DNA of 64,000 nucleotides from Bog-473 sp963791455. Its GTDB lineage: Bacteria; Actinomycetota; Acidimicrobiia; Acidimicrobiales; RAAP-2. Position 1 is the stretch's first letter, and every line of letters starts with the position of its first letter. The stretch spans positions 124,001 to 188,000 of the forward strand of contig CAWBSM010000006.1 of the NCBI GenBank assembly GCA_963791455.1, in the 5' to 3' direction. Both the position numbers and the translations under genes were made by a program. A model generated the notes under the pieces. The model was not told the DNA's origin. It saw nothing but the letters and a program-made list of their open reading frames with translations, and made no database searches. Shown one piece after another: positions 25,030 through 33,502 of the stretch.

Positions 25030-26412
25030 ATGCTCGTTTCCCCCATCCGGCCGCGACGCGCGCGCACACCCGTTGCGGTCGGCCTCGGTGTGGTCGCCTT
25101 GCTGGTCTCGTGCTCGCCCGCGGCCTCCTCGACTCCGACCACGTCACACGTCCCCATCGTGCGCGCCGCCCTCGGGCCCGGAAAGATCAATCACATCCTG
25201 GTCATCGAGCTCGAGAATGAGGGCTATCAGGTCACCTTTGGCCGCGGTTCTCCCGCGACCTACCTGAACGGCGCACTCCGCAAGAAAGGCGAACTGCTCC
25301 AGAACTATTACGGAACCGGTCACGACAGCCTGGACAACTACATCGCGCAGGTCTCCGGCCAGGCGCCCACAGAGGACACCCAGGCCGACTGCGCCGACAA
25401 TGCGTTCGCCTTCGCCAACGTGACGCCGGGCACGCCCGACCCTGATCAGACGGCGAATCCCGGCCAGGTCGACGGCGAGGGCTGTGTCTATCCCGCTGCC
25501 GTGCCAACCGTCGCCTCCCAACTCGACGTCAAGTACCCGCCCAACAAGACGACACACGTCGCGGCGTGGCGCGCCTATGAGCAGGACATGGGCAACACCC
25601 CCTCACGCGACGGCGGGACTTCCGATCCCACCGGTGGTACGGATTGCGCGCATCCCGCGATCGGCGGGACAGACACGGCGGAGGTGGCGACGCCGGTCGA
25701 CCAGTACACGACCCGGCACAATCCCTTCGTCTGGTTCCATTCCGTGATCGACAACACAGCCGACTGCGACGCCAACGTCGTCCCGCTCGGGACGCTCGGA
25801 CCCGATGGCGCTCCGTCTCCCTCTGGGCACCTTGCCCGCGACCTGCATCGCGAGGCGACCACGCCACGCTTCGGGTTCATCACCCCGAACCTGTGCAACG
25901 ACGGCCACGACGGGACCTGCGCGGGGCCAAACAGCACCGGAGGGCACGTGGGCGGCCTGACCGGTGCCGACGGCTTCCTCCGGGCTTGGATGCCCCTCGT
26001 CCTTTCCTCTCCGGCCTACAAGCGGGGCGACCTGCTCGTGGTCATCACTTTCGACGAATCGGAGGTGGGCGGTCCGGCCTCAACGGATGCGTGTTGCAAC
26101 GAGCCGGCTGGGCCCAACACGCACGCACCGGGGGACGCCGGCGACTCGGCCGACACGGAGGCGCCCGGAGGGGGTCAGATCGGAGCGCTCCTGCTCAACT
26201 CGAAGTACATCGTCCCCGGCTCGAACGACATGACCGGCTCGTATAACCAGTACTCGGCGCTGCGGAGCTACGAAGACCTCCTCGGGCTCACGGCCGGTGG
26301 GACCGACGGGGAGGGACATCTTGGTTTCGCGGCGGCGAAGGGCCTCGCTCCGTTCGGGACCGACGTCTTCCCTGCCGATCTCAGCGGTGCTGACCGGGGA
26401 AGGGCTCCATGA
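25030..26412 (+). CDS. Lipoprotein phosphoesterase (acid phosphatase / phospholipase C-like family)
   Basis: The 460-residue protein has a lipoprotein signal: basic start, hydrophobic stretch and lipobox LVSC at Cys28, so it should be anchored on the outer face of the membrane. The mature part fits the phosphoesterase family PF04185. It starts INHILVIELENEGY (metal-ligand Glu/Asn), carries a DSLDNYIAQVSGQ segment, and near the end has GDLLVVITFDESE with acidic ligands and a GGQIGALLL block. It probably releases phosphate from organic esters outside the cell. Many Cys residues suggest disulfides. A TTG six bases upstream is an alternative start. It is convergent with the carbonic-anhydrase-like gene, eight bases apart. 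Confidence 0.85.
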   Translation: MLVSPIRPRRARTPVAVGLGVVALLVSCSPAASSTPTTSHVPIVRAALGPGKINHILVIELENEGYQVTFGRGSPATYLNGALRKKGELLQNYYGTGHDSLDNYIAQVSGQAPTEDTQADCADNAFAFANVTPGTPDPDQTANPGQVDGEGCVYPAAVPTVASQLDVKYPPNKTTHVAAWRAYEQDMGNTPSRDGGTSDPTGGTDCAHPAIGGTDTAEVATPVDQYTTRHNPFVWFHSVIDNTADCDANVVPLGTLGPDGAPSPSGHLARDLHREATTPRFGFITPNLCNDGHDGTCAGPNSTGGHVGGLTGADGFLRAWMPLVLSSPAYKRGDLLVVITFDESEVGGPASTDACCNEPAGPNTHAPGDAGDSADTEAPGGGQIGALLLNSKYIVPGSNDMTGSYNQYSALRSYEDLLGLTAGGTDGEGHLGFAAAKGLAPFGTDVFPADLSGADRGRAP

Positions 26413-26420
26413 GGCAGGGA

Positions 26421-26939
26421 TCAGTCGAGACGACGCAACGACGACCTGTAACGCTTGGCGTTCTCCACGTACTGTGCCGCCGATACCCGGATCATCGGCA
26501 GGTCGGACTTGTTCTCCAGGATCTTGGCCGGCACGCCGAGAGCCAGGGCGCCCGAGGGCACGACCATATAGTTGGGCACAACGGCGTTGGCGCCCACCGT
26601 CGCGCCTCGGCCGATGACGGCCCAATGCAACACCACGCTGCCAGATCCAGCCAATGACTCGTCTTCGAGGGTACAGCCTTCGAGGTGGGTGAGATGGCCG
26701 ACGACGCAGTGGTCACCGATGATCGTGGGAAATCCCGGGCCGGCGTGGATCACGGTACCGTCCTGAATGGACGTGCCGGCGCCGATGGTGATCGTCCCAT
26801 AGTCGCCGCGCAACACCGCGGCGGGCCACACACTCGATTCGGCGCCGATGGACACGTCGCCGATCACAACGGCGTCAGGATGGACGAAGGCGTCGGCGTC
26901 AACACGCGGCGCCACGCCCGCGAGCTCGTAGAGAGGCAT
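26421..26939 (-). CDS. Gamma-carbonic-anhydrase-like left-handed beta-helix protein
   Basis: The 172-residue protein is built of hexapeptide repeats (VIGDVSIGAESSVWPAAVLRG, cut here at the third turn) that form a trimeric left-handed beta-helix, followed by a C-terminal helix. The zinc-site region reads DGTVIHAG and VVGHLTHLEG. Two canonical histidine positions are present, but the third differs from the GHxxxxH spacing of active enzymes, so hydration of CO2 is not certain. I chose the ATG at 26939; further upstream starts add antisense-like text. It is the last gene of a leftward run after the zinc-ribbon protein and der. Confidence 0.87.
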   Translation of the reverse strand: MPLYELAGVAPRVDADAFVHPDAVVIGDVSIGAESSVWPAAVLRGDYGTITIGAGTSIQDGTVIHAGPGFPTIIGDHCVVGHLTHLEGCTLEDESLAGSGSVVLHWAVIGRGATVGANAVVPNYMVVPSGALALGVPAKILENKSDLPMIRVSAAQYVENAKRYRSSLRRLD

Positions 26940-26950
26940 GTGCGGGCACC

Positions 26951-27154
26951 CTACACGTGGGCGGCGATCCAGGTCACACCTTGATACCCGCGATAGCCCA
27001 GGTAAATGACGCTGGCAACGAGCATGAACTTGAAGTACCACGGGATCGGCGCGCGTTCCTGTTCAGTCAGTATCGTGCCGCAGGTCGGGCACGCGCCCTC
27101 CTCACCGAGATCCTCGTCTTCGACGAGCGCGTCGCACTCCTCACACCAGGCCAT
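26951..27154 (-). CDS. Small zinc-ribbon membrane protein
   Basis: The 67-residue protein has two CxxC knuckles (CEEC near residue 4, CPTC near 22) forming a zinc ribbon. One transmembrane helix follows (about 41-57, YFKFMLVASVIYLGYRG). Small proteins of this build often follow der in actinobacteria. The function is unknown. It lies 16 bases after der and 11 before the carbonic-anhydrase-like gene, so the three are probably co-transcribed. Confidence 0.8.
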   Translation of the reverse strand: MAWCEECDALVEDEDLGEEGACPTCGTILTEQERAPIPWYFKFMLVASVIYLGYRGYQGVTWIAAHV

Positions 27155-27170
27155 CAGGTGGAGCCGTTGC

Positions 27171-28502
27171 TCATTTCCCGCCGACCCTGACGCGCAGCTT
27201 CATCGGCGTCGCGCCGAACGCGAACTTTTCCCGGAGGCCGCGCTCGATGTAGCGGATGTAGGTCGGGGGCAACCGGCCATTGGTGAAGAGTGTGAAAGTC
27301 GGCGGGTCCGTGGCGCCCTGGACGATGTAACGGATCTTCGCCCGGGGCGCGGGTTGACGCCCCTGCAACTCTTGTACCGTGCGGTTGAGGGCCCCCGTCG
27401 GCACCCGCTGGTGATAGACCTCGACCGAGTCGCGAAGTGCGGGGAGGATCCGGTGGACGCCCTTGCCTGAGAGCGCGGAAATCTTGAGCACCGGTGCCGT
27501 CCCCAAGAAGGCCAAACGGTCACCCACCCCAGCAATGACGTCGTCACGCTCGTCGGTCGGGACCTGATCCCATTTGTTCAGGGCCACAATGGCCGGGCAG
27601 CCCGATACGCCGATGCGCTCGGCCAAGCGCTGGTCCTGGTGCGATGCGCCGACCGTGGCGTCGATGACGAGAATCGCAACGTCGGCCCTTTCCAGCGCGC
27701 GCAGGGCACGCAGGGTGGCGTGCTGCTCCGTGCCGCGGTCGGTCTTCGACGGCCGCCGAAGGCCTGCGGTGTCGATGAAGCACACCGGACCTTCCGCTGT
27801 CTCCACCACGGTGTCGATCGCATCGCGCGTGGTACCCGGCATGTCGTGCACGACCGAGCGCTCCTCACCCAGCAGGCAGTTGAAGAGGGTCGACTTGCCG
27901 ACGTTGGGTCGCCCGATGATGGCCACGCGGGGTATGCCGGGCTCCCGTCCCTCTCGAGGATCGGAGCCGACGGTTCGATCGAGTTCTTGCGCAGCGTCGT
28001 CGGAGGGGGCCGGCGCCAGGAGGGCCACCACCTCGTCGAGGAGGTCGCCCGTACCCCGCCCGTGCACGGCGCTGACCGGGAAGGGATCCCCCAACCCGAG
28101 GGAAACGAACTCCCAGGCTGCGGCCTCGCGGTTGGCGTCGTCGACCTTGTTGACCACCAGGCGCACGTCCGCGCCAACCCGTCGGATGACCTTGGCCGCC
28201 GCCAGGTCCTGCTCGGTCACGCCGGTCGTGACGTCGACAACCATGAGCACCACGTCCGCCTCGGCTAGGGCGCGCTCGGCCTGTTGGGCCACCTTGGTGT
28301 CGAGGGCGTCGCCACCGGCCAGCCATCCACCCGTGTCCATCACCGAGAATGGGACCCCGCCCCACTCGGCCGAGAGCACCTTCCGGTCGCGGGTCACCCC
28401 GTCCTCCTCCTCGACGACTGCTGCTCGAGCGCCCACGATGCGGTTGACCAAGGAGGACTTGCCCACGTTGGGCCGTCCAGCCACGACGACCATCGGGGTC
28501 AC
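27171..28502 (-). CDS. der: Ribosome-assembly GTPase Der (EngA)
   Basis: The 443-residue protein has two tandem GTPase domains and a C-terminal KH-like domain, the unique layout of Der, which helps 50S subunit assembly. Domain 1 shows GRPNVGKSS, DTGG and NKVD. Domain 2 shows GRPNVGKST, DTAG and NKWD. The end (PPTFTLFTNG, YIRYIERGLREKF) matches the KH domain. The start is a GTG at 28502 that overlaps the stop of the DUF512 gene (GTGA), giving MTPMVVVAGRPN. A much longer upstream reading is open but is only the shifted frame of the neighbour. Transcription is leftward with the two small genes that follow. Confidence 0.95.
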   Translation of the reverse strand: MTPMVVVAGRPNVGKSSLVNRIVGARAAVVEEEDGVTRDRKVLSAEWGGVPFSVMDTGGWLAGGDALDTKVAQQAERALAEADVVLMVVDVTTGVTEQDLAAAKVIRRVGADVRLVVNKVDDANREAAAWEFVSLGLGDPFPVSAVHGRGTGDLLDEVVALLAPAPSDDAAQELDRTVGSDPREGREPGIPRVAIIGRPNVGKSTLFNCLLGEERSVVHDMPGTTRDAIDTVVETAEGPVCFIDTAGLRRPSKTDRGTEQHATLRALRALERADVAILVIDATVGASHQDQRLAERIGVSGCPAIVALNKWDQVPTDERDDVIAGVGDRLAFLGTAPVLKISALSGKGVHRILPALRDSVEVYHQRVPTGALNRTVQELQGRQPAPRAKIRYIVQGATDPPTFTLFTNGRLPPTYIRYIERGLREKFAFGATPMKLRVRVGGK

Positions 28503-29884
28503 GGCGAACAGCCGGGCCGGTGGGACGTCCCGTCGAGCGCCAGGCGGAGCGAGCGCCCATCGGTCGGCACCACCTCCACCGACCTGGGTAGGTCGGCCAG
28601 GGTCAGCCCGTCGAGAAAGCGACCCTCGTTCAGGCAGGCGTCGGGGAGCAGGCAGCGCAGGCCATCCGGGACGTCGGCCAGGGCTCGGGCGAGGTCCGCG
28701 CCGGTCAGGAGGCCGGCCACTCCGATGTTGCCACCGAAGAAGTCGTTGGTCACCGCGCGCAGCTCCACGTCGTGTCGCGTGTGAGAGGCCAGCACGGGCT
28801 CGAGCACACGGGCGCCGTAGGTGCCCGTGAGCACGACGACCGGTCGCGCATCGGTCCCCGACGGAGCGGCCTCGACCCGCGGCGCGCGGTAGCCCGCGGC
28901 GGGCGCCGCGTCGACCGAGGCGAAGAATCCGTGGCGCACGCCGCCGGGGCCGGCCGCCGTGGGCCGGGCGAACGAATCGACGAACGCTCTCGCCATGCCG
29001 ATACCATTCTCGTGCTGGGGATAGCCCTCGTAGTGGGCTGCGACGGGCAGGTCGCGCTCGGCCAACAGGTAGTACTCGTCGGCGGCGAAGACCATCCGGT
29101 GCCCGAGTGCCTGACGGAAGAGGACTTGCCACTCCTCGATGGTGTCGAGGACGCGTGCGGCCTCCGCCGGTGTGTGTGGCCGCATCTCGGGCTCGTCGGA
29201 GTAGCGGCTGAGTCCGAGGGGCACGGCGCCCACGCTCGCCAGTGCCGGGTACCGGTCCATAATCCCGGCCATCGTGTCCTCGAGCGCGACGGCGTCGTTG
29301 ACACCCGGGCAGACGACCACCTGGCCGTGCACCTCGATCCCCCCCTCCAAGAGCACCGACAGCCAGCGCAGGCTGGTGGCCCCCTTCGGGTTGCGCAGCA
29401 TGCGCGCCCGTAGCTCGGGGTCGACCGTGTGGATGGAGACGAAGAGCGGGCCGAGCCGCTCGGTGAGGATGCGCTCCGCGTCGAGCTCGGTGAAGCGGGT
29501 CAACGTGGTGAAGTTCCCGTAGAGGAACGACAGTCGGTAGTCGTCGTCCTTCAGGTACAAGCTACGGCGCATCCCTTTCGGCAGTTGGTAGATGAAGCAG
29601 AAGGCGCAATGGTTGTCACAGGTCCGGATGCGGTCGAAAACGGCCGAGGAGACCTCGACGCCCAGCGGCTCACCGGCCGCCTTGTCGACGTGGACAAGCC
29701 GAGCGAGCGGGCCGCCGGCGCGGCGGACGAGGACGCTGAGGTCACTGGCGTCGCTGAGGCGTTGGAAGTCGATGACGTCGCGCGGCTCCTGCCCGTTCAG
29801 ACTGAGAAGCTCGTCGCCCACGGCCAGGCCGGCCCGGGCTGCCGGCGACGCCGCGGTGACCGAAGTCACCGTGGGAGCTGACAT
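28499..29884 (-). CDS. DUF512 radical-SAM-like iron-sulfur protein with N-terminal PDZ-like domain
   Basis: The 461-residue protein begins with a PDZ-like fold (AGLAVGDELLSLNGQEP). An iron-sulfur cluster motif follows at about 85-95, CDNHCAFCFIYQLPKGMRRS, which has the radical-SAM C-x3-C-x2-C spacing. After it comes the DUF512 core (SLYLKDDDYRLSFLYGNF, HTPAEAARVL) and a C-terminal domain. The family is usually encoded next to der, and here its stop overlaps the der start by four bases. Its reaction is not established. The ATG at 29884 faces ispH on the other strand only 33 bases away, so the two share a very small divergent promoter region. Confidence 0.9.
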   Translation of the reverse strand: MSAPTVTSVTAASPAARAGLAVGDELLSLNGQEPRDVIDFQRLSDASDLSVLVRRAGGPLARLVHVDKAAGEPLGVEVSSAVFDRIRTCDNHCAFCFIYQLPKGMRRSLYLKDDDYRLSFLYGNFTTLTRFTELDAERILTERLGPLFVSIHTVDPELRARMLRNPKGATSLRWLSVLLEGGIEVHGQVVVCPGVNDAVALEDTMAGIMDRYPALASVGAVPLGLSRYSDEPEMRPHTPAEAARVLDTIEEWQVLFRQALGHRMVFAADEYYLLAERDLPVAAHYEGYPQHENGIGMARAFVDSFARPTAAGPGGVRHGFFASVDAAPAAGYRAPRVEAAPSGTDARPVVVLTGTYGARVLEPVLASHTRHDVELRAVTNDFFGGNIGVAGLLTGADLARALADVPDGLRCLLPDACLNEGRFLDGLTLADLPRSVEVVPTDGRSLRLALDGTSHRPGCSP

Positions 29885-29917
29885 GACCCACAGGTTACTG
29901 CCGGTAACCTGGGTGTT

Positions 29918-30970
29918 GTGCCCGGAGTCGACCGAGTGATGCTGGCTGAGCCGCGGGGGTTCTGTGCCGGCGTCGAGAAGGCGATCAAGGCGCTGGCCTG
30001 GATGGTCCGGGTCTTCGATCCGCCGGTGTACTGCTACCACGAGATCGTGCACAATCGCCACGTCGTCGACCGTTTCCGCGATCAGGGGGTGGTCTTCGTC
30101 GACGACGTCACCGCCGTGCCCGCCGGCGCGCCGCTCATGCTGAGCGCCCACGGATCGGCACCCGAAGTCGTCGATGACGCCCGGTCCCGGGGGGGCGTCG
30201 TGGTGGACGCTGTGTGCCCCCTCGTCACCAAGGTGCACCACGAGCTCAAGGTGCGCAGCCGCAAGGGGTACACCGTCCTCTACGTAGGCCATGCCGGACA
30301 CGAGGAGGCCGTGGGCACCATGGCCGTCGCCCCGCAGTCGGTGCGCCTGCTCGAGCGCGAGGAAGACCTCGTTGCGTTGGAGGACCTGGCGGCGGAGGGC
30401 AAGCCCGTCGCCCTCCTTGCGCAGACCACGCTCAGTCACGACGAGTGGCGCGGCTTGATGGAGGCGTCTCGTCGGCGTTTCCCGGACCTGTGGATGCCCA
30501 ACCGCAGCGACCTCTGCTTCGCCACCACCAACCGCCAGGCCGCCCTCAAGGCGATCGCATCGGAGTCCGACGCCGTGGTCGTGATCGGCTCGGCCAATTC
30601 GTCCAACACGGTGGCCCTCGAGAAGGTGGCCCGGACCGGGGGCTGTCCCCGCGTGCTACGGGTCAACGAGGCCGACGAGCTACCCGACGACCTCGTCGGC
30701 ACGGTCGGCGTGACCGCCGGCGCCTCGGCCCCGGAATCCCTGGTCGAGGCCGTCATCGCTCGCCTGGCGCCCGCCGAGGGTGTCACCGAGGTCACGGTGA
30801 CCACCGAAGACGAGTACTTCCCACCGCCCCCCGAGCTGCGAGAGCTCCTGCGGGCCGTGGGCTCCACCCTGGGCCTGCTGGCCGGCCGCCCGGATTCGGA
30901 GCGGGCCGACCCGGCGGCACAGGACCGTGCCGTCTCGGCCGCCGACGTCCTCGACCTGCTGGCTTCCTGA
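29918..30970 (+). CDS. ispH: 4-hydroxy-3-methylbut-2-enyl diphosphate reductase
   Basis: The 350-residue enzyme makes IPP and DMAPP in the last step of the MEP pathway, using an iron-sulfur cluster. The three cluster cysteines are present: Cys16 (GFCAGVEKA), Cys100 (AVCPLVTKVH) and Cys200 (DLCFATTNRQ). Substrate-binding blocks LSAHGSAPEV and GSANSSNT are intact. About 50 residues at the end are extra and variable. The start is a GTG at 29918; an ATG seven codons later would cut close to the fold. It heads a short rightward group with an HD-domain protein and a GT2 glycosyltransferase. Confidence 0.95.
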   Translation: MPGVDRVMLAEPRGFCAGVEKAIKALAWMVRVFDPPVYCYHEIVHNRHVVDRFRDQGVVFVDDVTAVPAGAPLMLSAHGSAPEVVDDARSRGGVVVDAVCPLVTKVHHELKVRSRKGYTVLYVGHAGHEEAVGTMAVAPQSVRLLEREEDLVALEDLAAEGKPVALLAQTTLSHDEWRGLMEASRRRFPDLWMPNRSDLCFATTNRQAALKAIASESDAVVVIGSANSSNTVALEKVARTGGCPRVLRVNEADELPDDLVGTVGVTAGASAPESLVEAVIARLAPAEGVTEVTVTTEDEYFPPPPELRELLRAVGSTLGLLAGRPDSERADPAAQDRAVSAADVLDLLAS

Positions 30971-30995
30971 GCCGGTGTGGCGCGATGATTGCCGC

Positions 30996-31538
30996 ATGAC
31001 CTTCACCCGTATGGACGAGTCGACGGCTGAGCAGTGGCAGCACATCATCGTCGAATCGATTGACCATCAACCCCGCGTCGCCGATCGGGTGCTGGCCATG
31101 CTGGCCTCACTCGAGGAGATCACCGACGGCTTCGCGGTCGACCAGCTCGTGCACTCGCTGCAGACCGCCACCCGGGCCGAGGAGGCCGGCGCGTCCGACG
31201 AAGTCGTGGTGGCGTCGCTGTGTCACGACATCGGCAAAGCCGTGTCGGTGATGAACCACCCGGGCATCGCGGCGGAGGTCCTGCGTCCCTACGTGAACGA
31301 CGACACGTACCACATGATCAAGGCCCATCAGGACTTCCAGGGCAAGCACTACTACGAATACCTGGGGCAGGACCCCGACGCCCGGGACAAGTACGAGGGC
31401 GAGCCGTGGTACGGATTAGCCGAACAGTTCGCCGACGAGTGGGACCAGATCAGTTTCGATCCCGACTACCCCACCAAACCGCTCTCGCATTTCGAGCCAC
31501 TGGTCCGCCAGGTCTTCGCCACGCCCCGGTCCCTTTGA
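30996..31538 (+). CDS. HD-domain phosphohydrolase/oxygenase-like protein
   Basis: The 180-residue protein has an HD motif (SLCHDIGKA, about 72-80), a second metal-ligand histidine in MIKAHQDFQGKHYY, and a C-terminal DQISFDPDYPTKPLSHFEPL segment. This pattern resembles PhnZ/inositol-oxygenase-type HD proteins that use a mixed di-iron site, so an oxygenase is as possible as a phosphatase. Bacterial relatives are often annotated only as HD proteins. Its TGA overlaps a TTG of the next gene (TTGA), which suggests coupling. It starts 25 bases after ispH. Confidence 0.82.
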   Translation: MTFTRMDESTAEQWQHIIVESIDHQPRVADRVLAMLASLEEITDGFAVDQLVHSLQTATRAEEAGASDEVVVASLCHDIGKAVSVMNHPGIAAEVLRPYVNDDTYHMIKAHQDFQGKHYYEYLGQDPDARDKYEGEPWYGLAEQFADEWDQISFDPDYPTKPLSHFEPLVRQVFATPRSL

Positions 31539-32365
31539 ACCTCCGCCGGGGCGCCACCTCCGGCGCCAGCATTCACACGGACCCCGCCCGCGCCGGCCGT
31601 GTCATCACCCAATCGCGCCGGGACTTTGACACCCGCTATCCCCAGTTGAAGTTGTCGCCCGTCGCCGCCCTGGTCTGTGCCTACGAGGAGGAAGCCAACG
31701 TCGGCGCCGTGCTCGCCGCGGTGCCGACCGAGGCCTGCGGTCTGGCCGTCACGACGCTCGTTGTCGTCGACGGCGGCCGCGACAAGACCGAACAGGTGGC
31801 CAAGGACTCGGGCGCCGTCACCTTTGTGCTCGGCGAGAATCTTGGGCACGGCTACGCACTGCGAGCGGGCTACGCGCTCTGCATCGAACTGGGTGCGCAG
31901 TACGTGGTCACCCTGGACGCCGACGGGCAGAACGACCCCGCCGAGATCCCCGTCATGCTCCAGCCGTTGGTCGACGACGAGGCGGACTTCGTTGTGGCCT
32001 CCCGGGTGCTCGGGCGGGACACCACCAGCGACCGCTTCCGCAAGGCGGGCGTGCGGGTGTTCTCGAGGATCATGAGCGTCATGGGGCACGCGAAATTGAC
32101 CGACACCTCCAACGGCTACCGGGCGCTCCGGGTCAGCATGCTCGATGACGTGGCCCACCGCCTGCAGCAGCCGCAGTACCAGACGGCGGAGCTCCTCATC
32201 ATCGCCATGAAGCGGGGTTGGCGGGTCACGGAACGACCGACCCTGTGGTTGCCCCGAGCATCGGGCACCACCAAGAAGGGCAAGAACTGGCTGTTCGGGT
32301 TCCGCTACGGCCGCGTGGTGCTCGGCACGTGGTGGAGGGTCCGCTCGGAGCCGCCACACTCCTAG
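31535..32365 (+). CDS. Glycosyltransferase family 2 (dolichol-phosphate-mannose-synthase-like)
   Basis: This GT-A glycosyltransferase of about 276 residues has the N-terminal strand VAALVCAYEEEANVGAVL and the metal-binding DAD triad in VVTLDADGQNDP. The family features DTSNGYRALR and QYQTAELLIIAMKRGW follow. There is no transmembrane segment, so it is a cytoplasmic or peripheral enzyme, perhaps moving a sugar to polyprenyl phosphate. The start is uncertain: a TTG at 31535 overlaps the HD-protein stop (TTGA), and a GTG about 60 bases later is an alternative. A link with isoprenoid synthesis (ispH upstream) fits a polyprenol acceptor, but this is inference. Confidence 0.87.
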   Translation: MNLRRGATSGASIHTDPARAGRVITQSRRDFDTRYPQLKLSPVAALVCAYEEEANVGAVLAAVPTEACGLAVTTLVVVDGGRDKTEQVAKDSGAVTFVLGENLGHGYALRAGYALCIELGAQYVVTLDADGQNDPAEIPVMLQPLVDDEADFVVASRVLGRDTTSDRFRKAGVRVFSRIMSVMGHAKLTDTSNGYRALRVSMLDDVAHRLQQPQYQTAELLIIAMKRGWRVTERPTLWLPRASGTTKKGKNWLFGFRYGRVVLGTWWRVRSEPPHS

Positions 32366-32455
32366 GCGACGGGCGCCGACCTGCATTCCATCGGGGCCTC
32401 GCGCGTAGAACAATGGTGACGAGAAAAGTTCCAACGTCACGATTGTGAGGCTCTC

Positions 32456-32704
32456 ATGAAGATGCGATTCCACCGTGGCAACCAGGCAGGGCCGGAAATC
32501 GCGGCAAACCGGACCTGCTCCGTTCACGTGCTGCGGGACGAGGGAGACCTGCGGGAGGCGTTGCGGCGGGCGGCCGAGTTCGACCAGCGTGCCGCTGACA
32601 TGCTGCTGTCTCGCTCGGCCCATTACCGGGCGCTGCTCTCCGAACCGCTCTCCGCGCCGCTTGGGCCGGGATCGCCGGACGGAGACCTTCCCGAGCCGAC
32701 CTGA
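32456..32704 (+). CDS. Small hypothetical protein
   Basis: An 82-residue frame starts at an ATG at 32456. Its middle part looks helical and charged (VLRDEGDLREALRRAAEFDQ), followed by a Pro-rich tail. Base composition fits coding DNA of this genome, and no gene covers the other strand. No domain, signal or partner is seen. It closes the rightward ispH group and is convergent with the acyltransferase, 63 bases apart. Confidence 0.5.
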   Translation: MKMRFHRGNQAGPEIAANRTCSVHVLRDEGDLREALRRAAEFDQRAADMLLSRSAHYRALLSEPLSAPLGPGSPDGDLPEPT

Positions 32705-32767
32705 TCCTGGAGCTGCGCCGGACCGAAGAGATAGAGGTCGGGGACGCCACGTGGGCCAGCGGGTTGC

Positions 32768-33502
32768 TCAGTACCGCCCGGTCCTGGCGCGCGCCTCGTC
32801 GTAAACAGCCTGCAGGGCGGCCACGAGCGCCTCGGTGGTTGCGTGCACGGCCGAGCGGGCCACGCGTCCGCCCCCGGTCCGCGGTGGCGGCGGAAGGGCG
32901 GGGCCGATCACCACCTGAATGGTGTGCGGTTTGGGGACATGGCTGCCCTTGGGCATGGCGAGGTCGGAGCCGCCGATGCCGACCGGCACGATGGGTGCAC
33001 CCGTGCGGGCGGAGAGGAACGCCGCGCCTTCCATGAGGTCCTTCACCAACACGCCTTCGCGCCGGGTCCCCTCGGGGAACAGCACGAGCACCGAGCCCTT
33101 GCGCAGCACCTCTTCGGCGCGTTGGAGCGCCTCGCGATCGGCCGACTCCCGGTGGACGGGAAAGGCGCCGACGCTGAGCAGCAGCTTGCCGAGCCACTTG
33201 TTCTGCCACATCTCGTCCTTGGTCATGAAGAACAGCTTGCGGTCGGTGCAAAAGGCCGCAAAGCCAAAGTCGGCGAACGAGCGGTGCACCGGGGCCAGGA
33301 TCACGGGTCCAGTCTCGGGCACGTGTTCCCGGCCCGTCACCTTGGGGCGGAACCAGGTCCACAGCGCGGTGACGAAGATGGCGCGCTCCGTGCGGTACAT
33401 CACGGTCGAGCCCGATTCCACGTCGAAGACCTGGTTGCGACCGGGTGCCGCGGTCGCGGCCTCGACGTCGCCGCCTTCGGGTTCCGACCCCGGCGTGCTC
33501 AC
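32768..33502 (-). CDS. plsC: 1-acyl-sn-glycerol-3-phosphate acyltransferase (PlsC-like)
   Basis: The 244-residue enzyme should acylate lysophosphatidic acid to phosphatidic acid at the membrane. The catalytic HRSFAD (H-x4-D) motif is near residue 75, and the FPEGTRREG block binding glycerol phosphate is near 148. The segment VPVGIGGSD is also typical. The GTG at 33502 overlaps the stop of aroA-cmk (GTGA), and the first 30 residues are acidic and unstructured. The gene order cmk-plsC-der is common in actinobacteria; here der is separated by the ispH group. Confidence 0.9.
   Translation of the reverse strand: MSTPGSEPEGGDVEAATAAPGRNQVFDVESGSTVMYRTERAIFVTALWTWFRPKVTGREHVPETGPVILAPVHRSFADFGFAAFCTDRKLFFMTKDEMWQNKWLGKLLLSVGAFPVHRESADREALQRAEEVLRKGSVLVLFPEGTRREGVLVKDLMEGAAFLSARTGAPIVPVGIGGSDLAMPKGSHVPKPHTIQVVIGPALPPPPRTGGGRVARSAVHATTEALVAALQAVYDEARARTGRY

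Noticed and set aside
29885..30439. N-terminal extension of the DUF512 protein by about 185 residues.
   Set aside because: The extension is antisense to ispH and has no domain; the PDZ-like start at 29884 matches the family.
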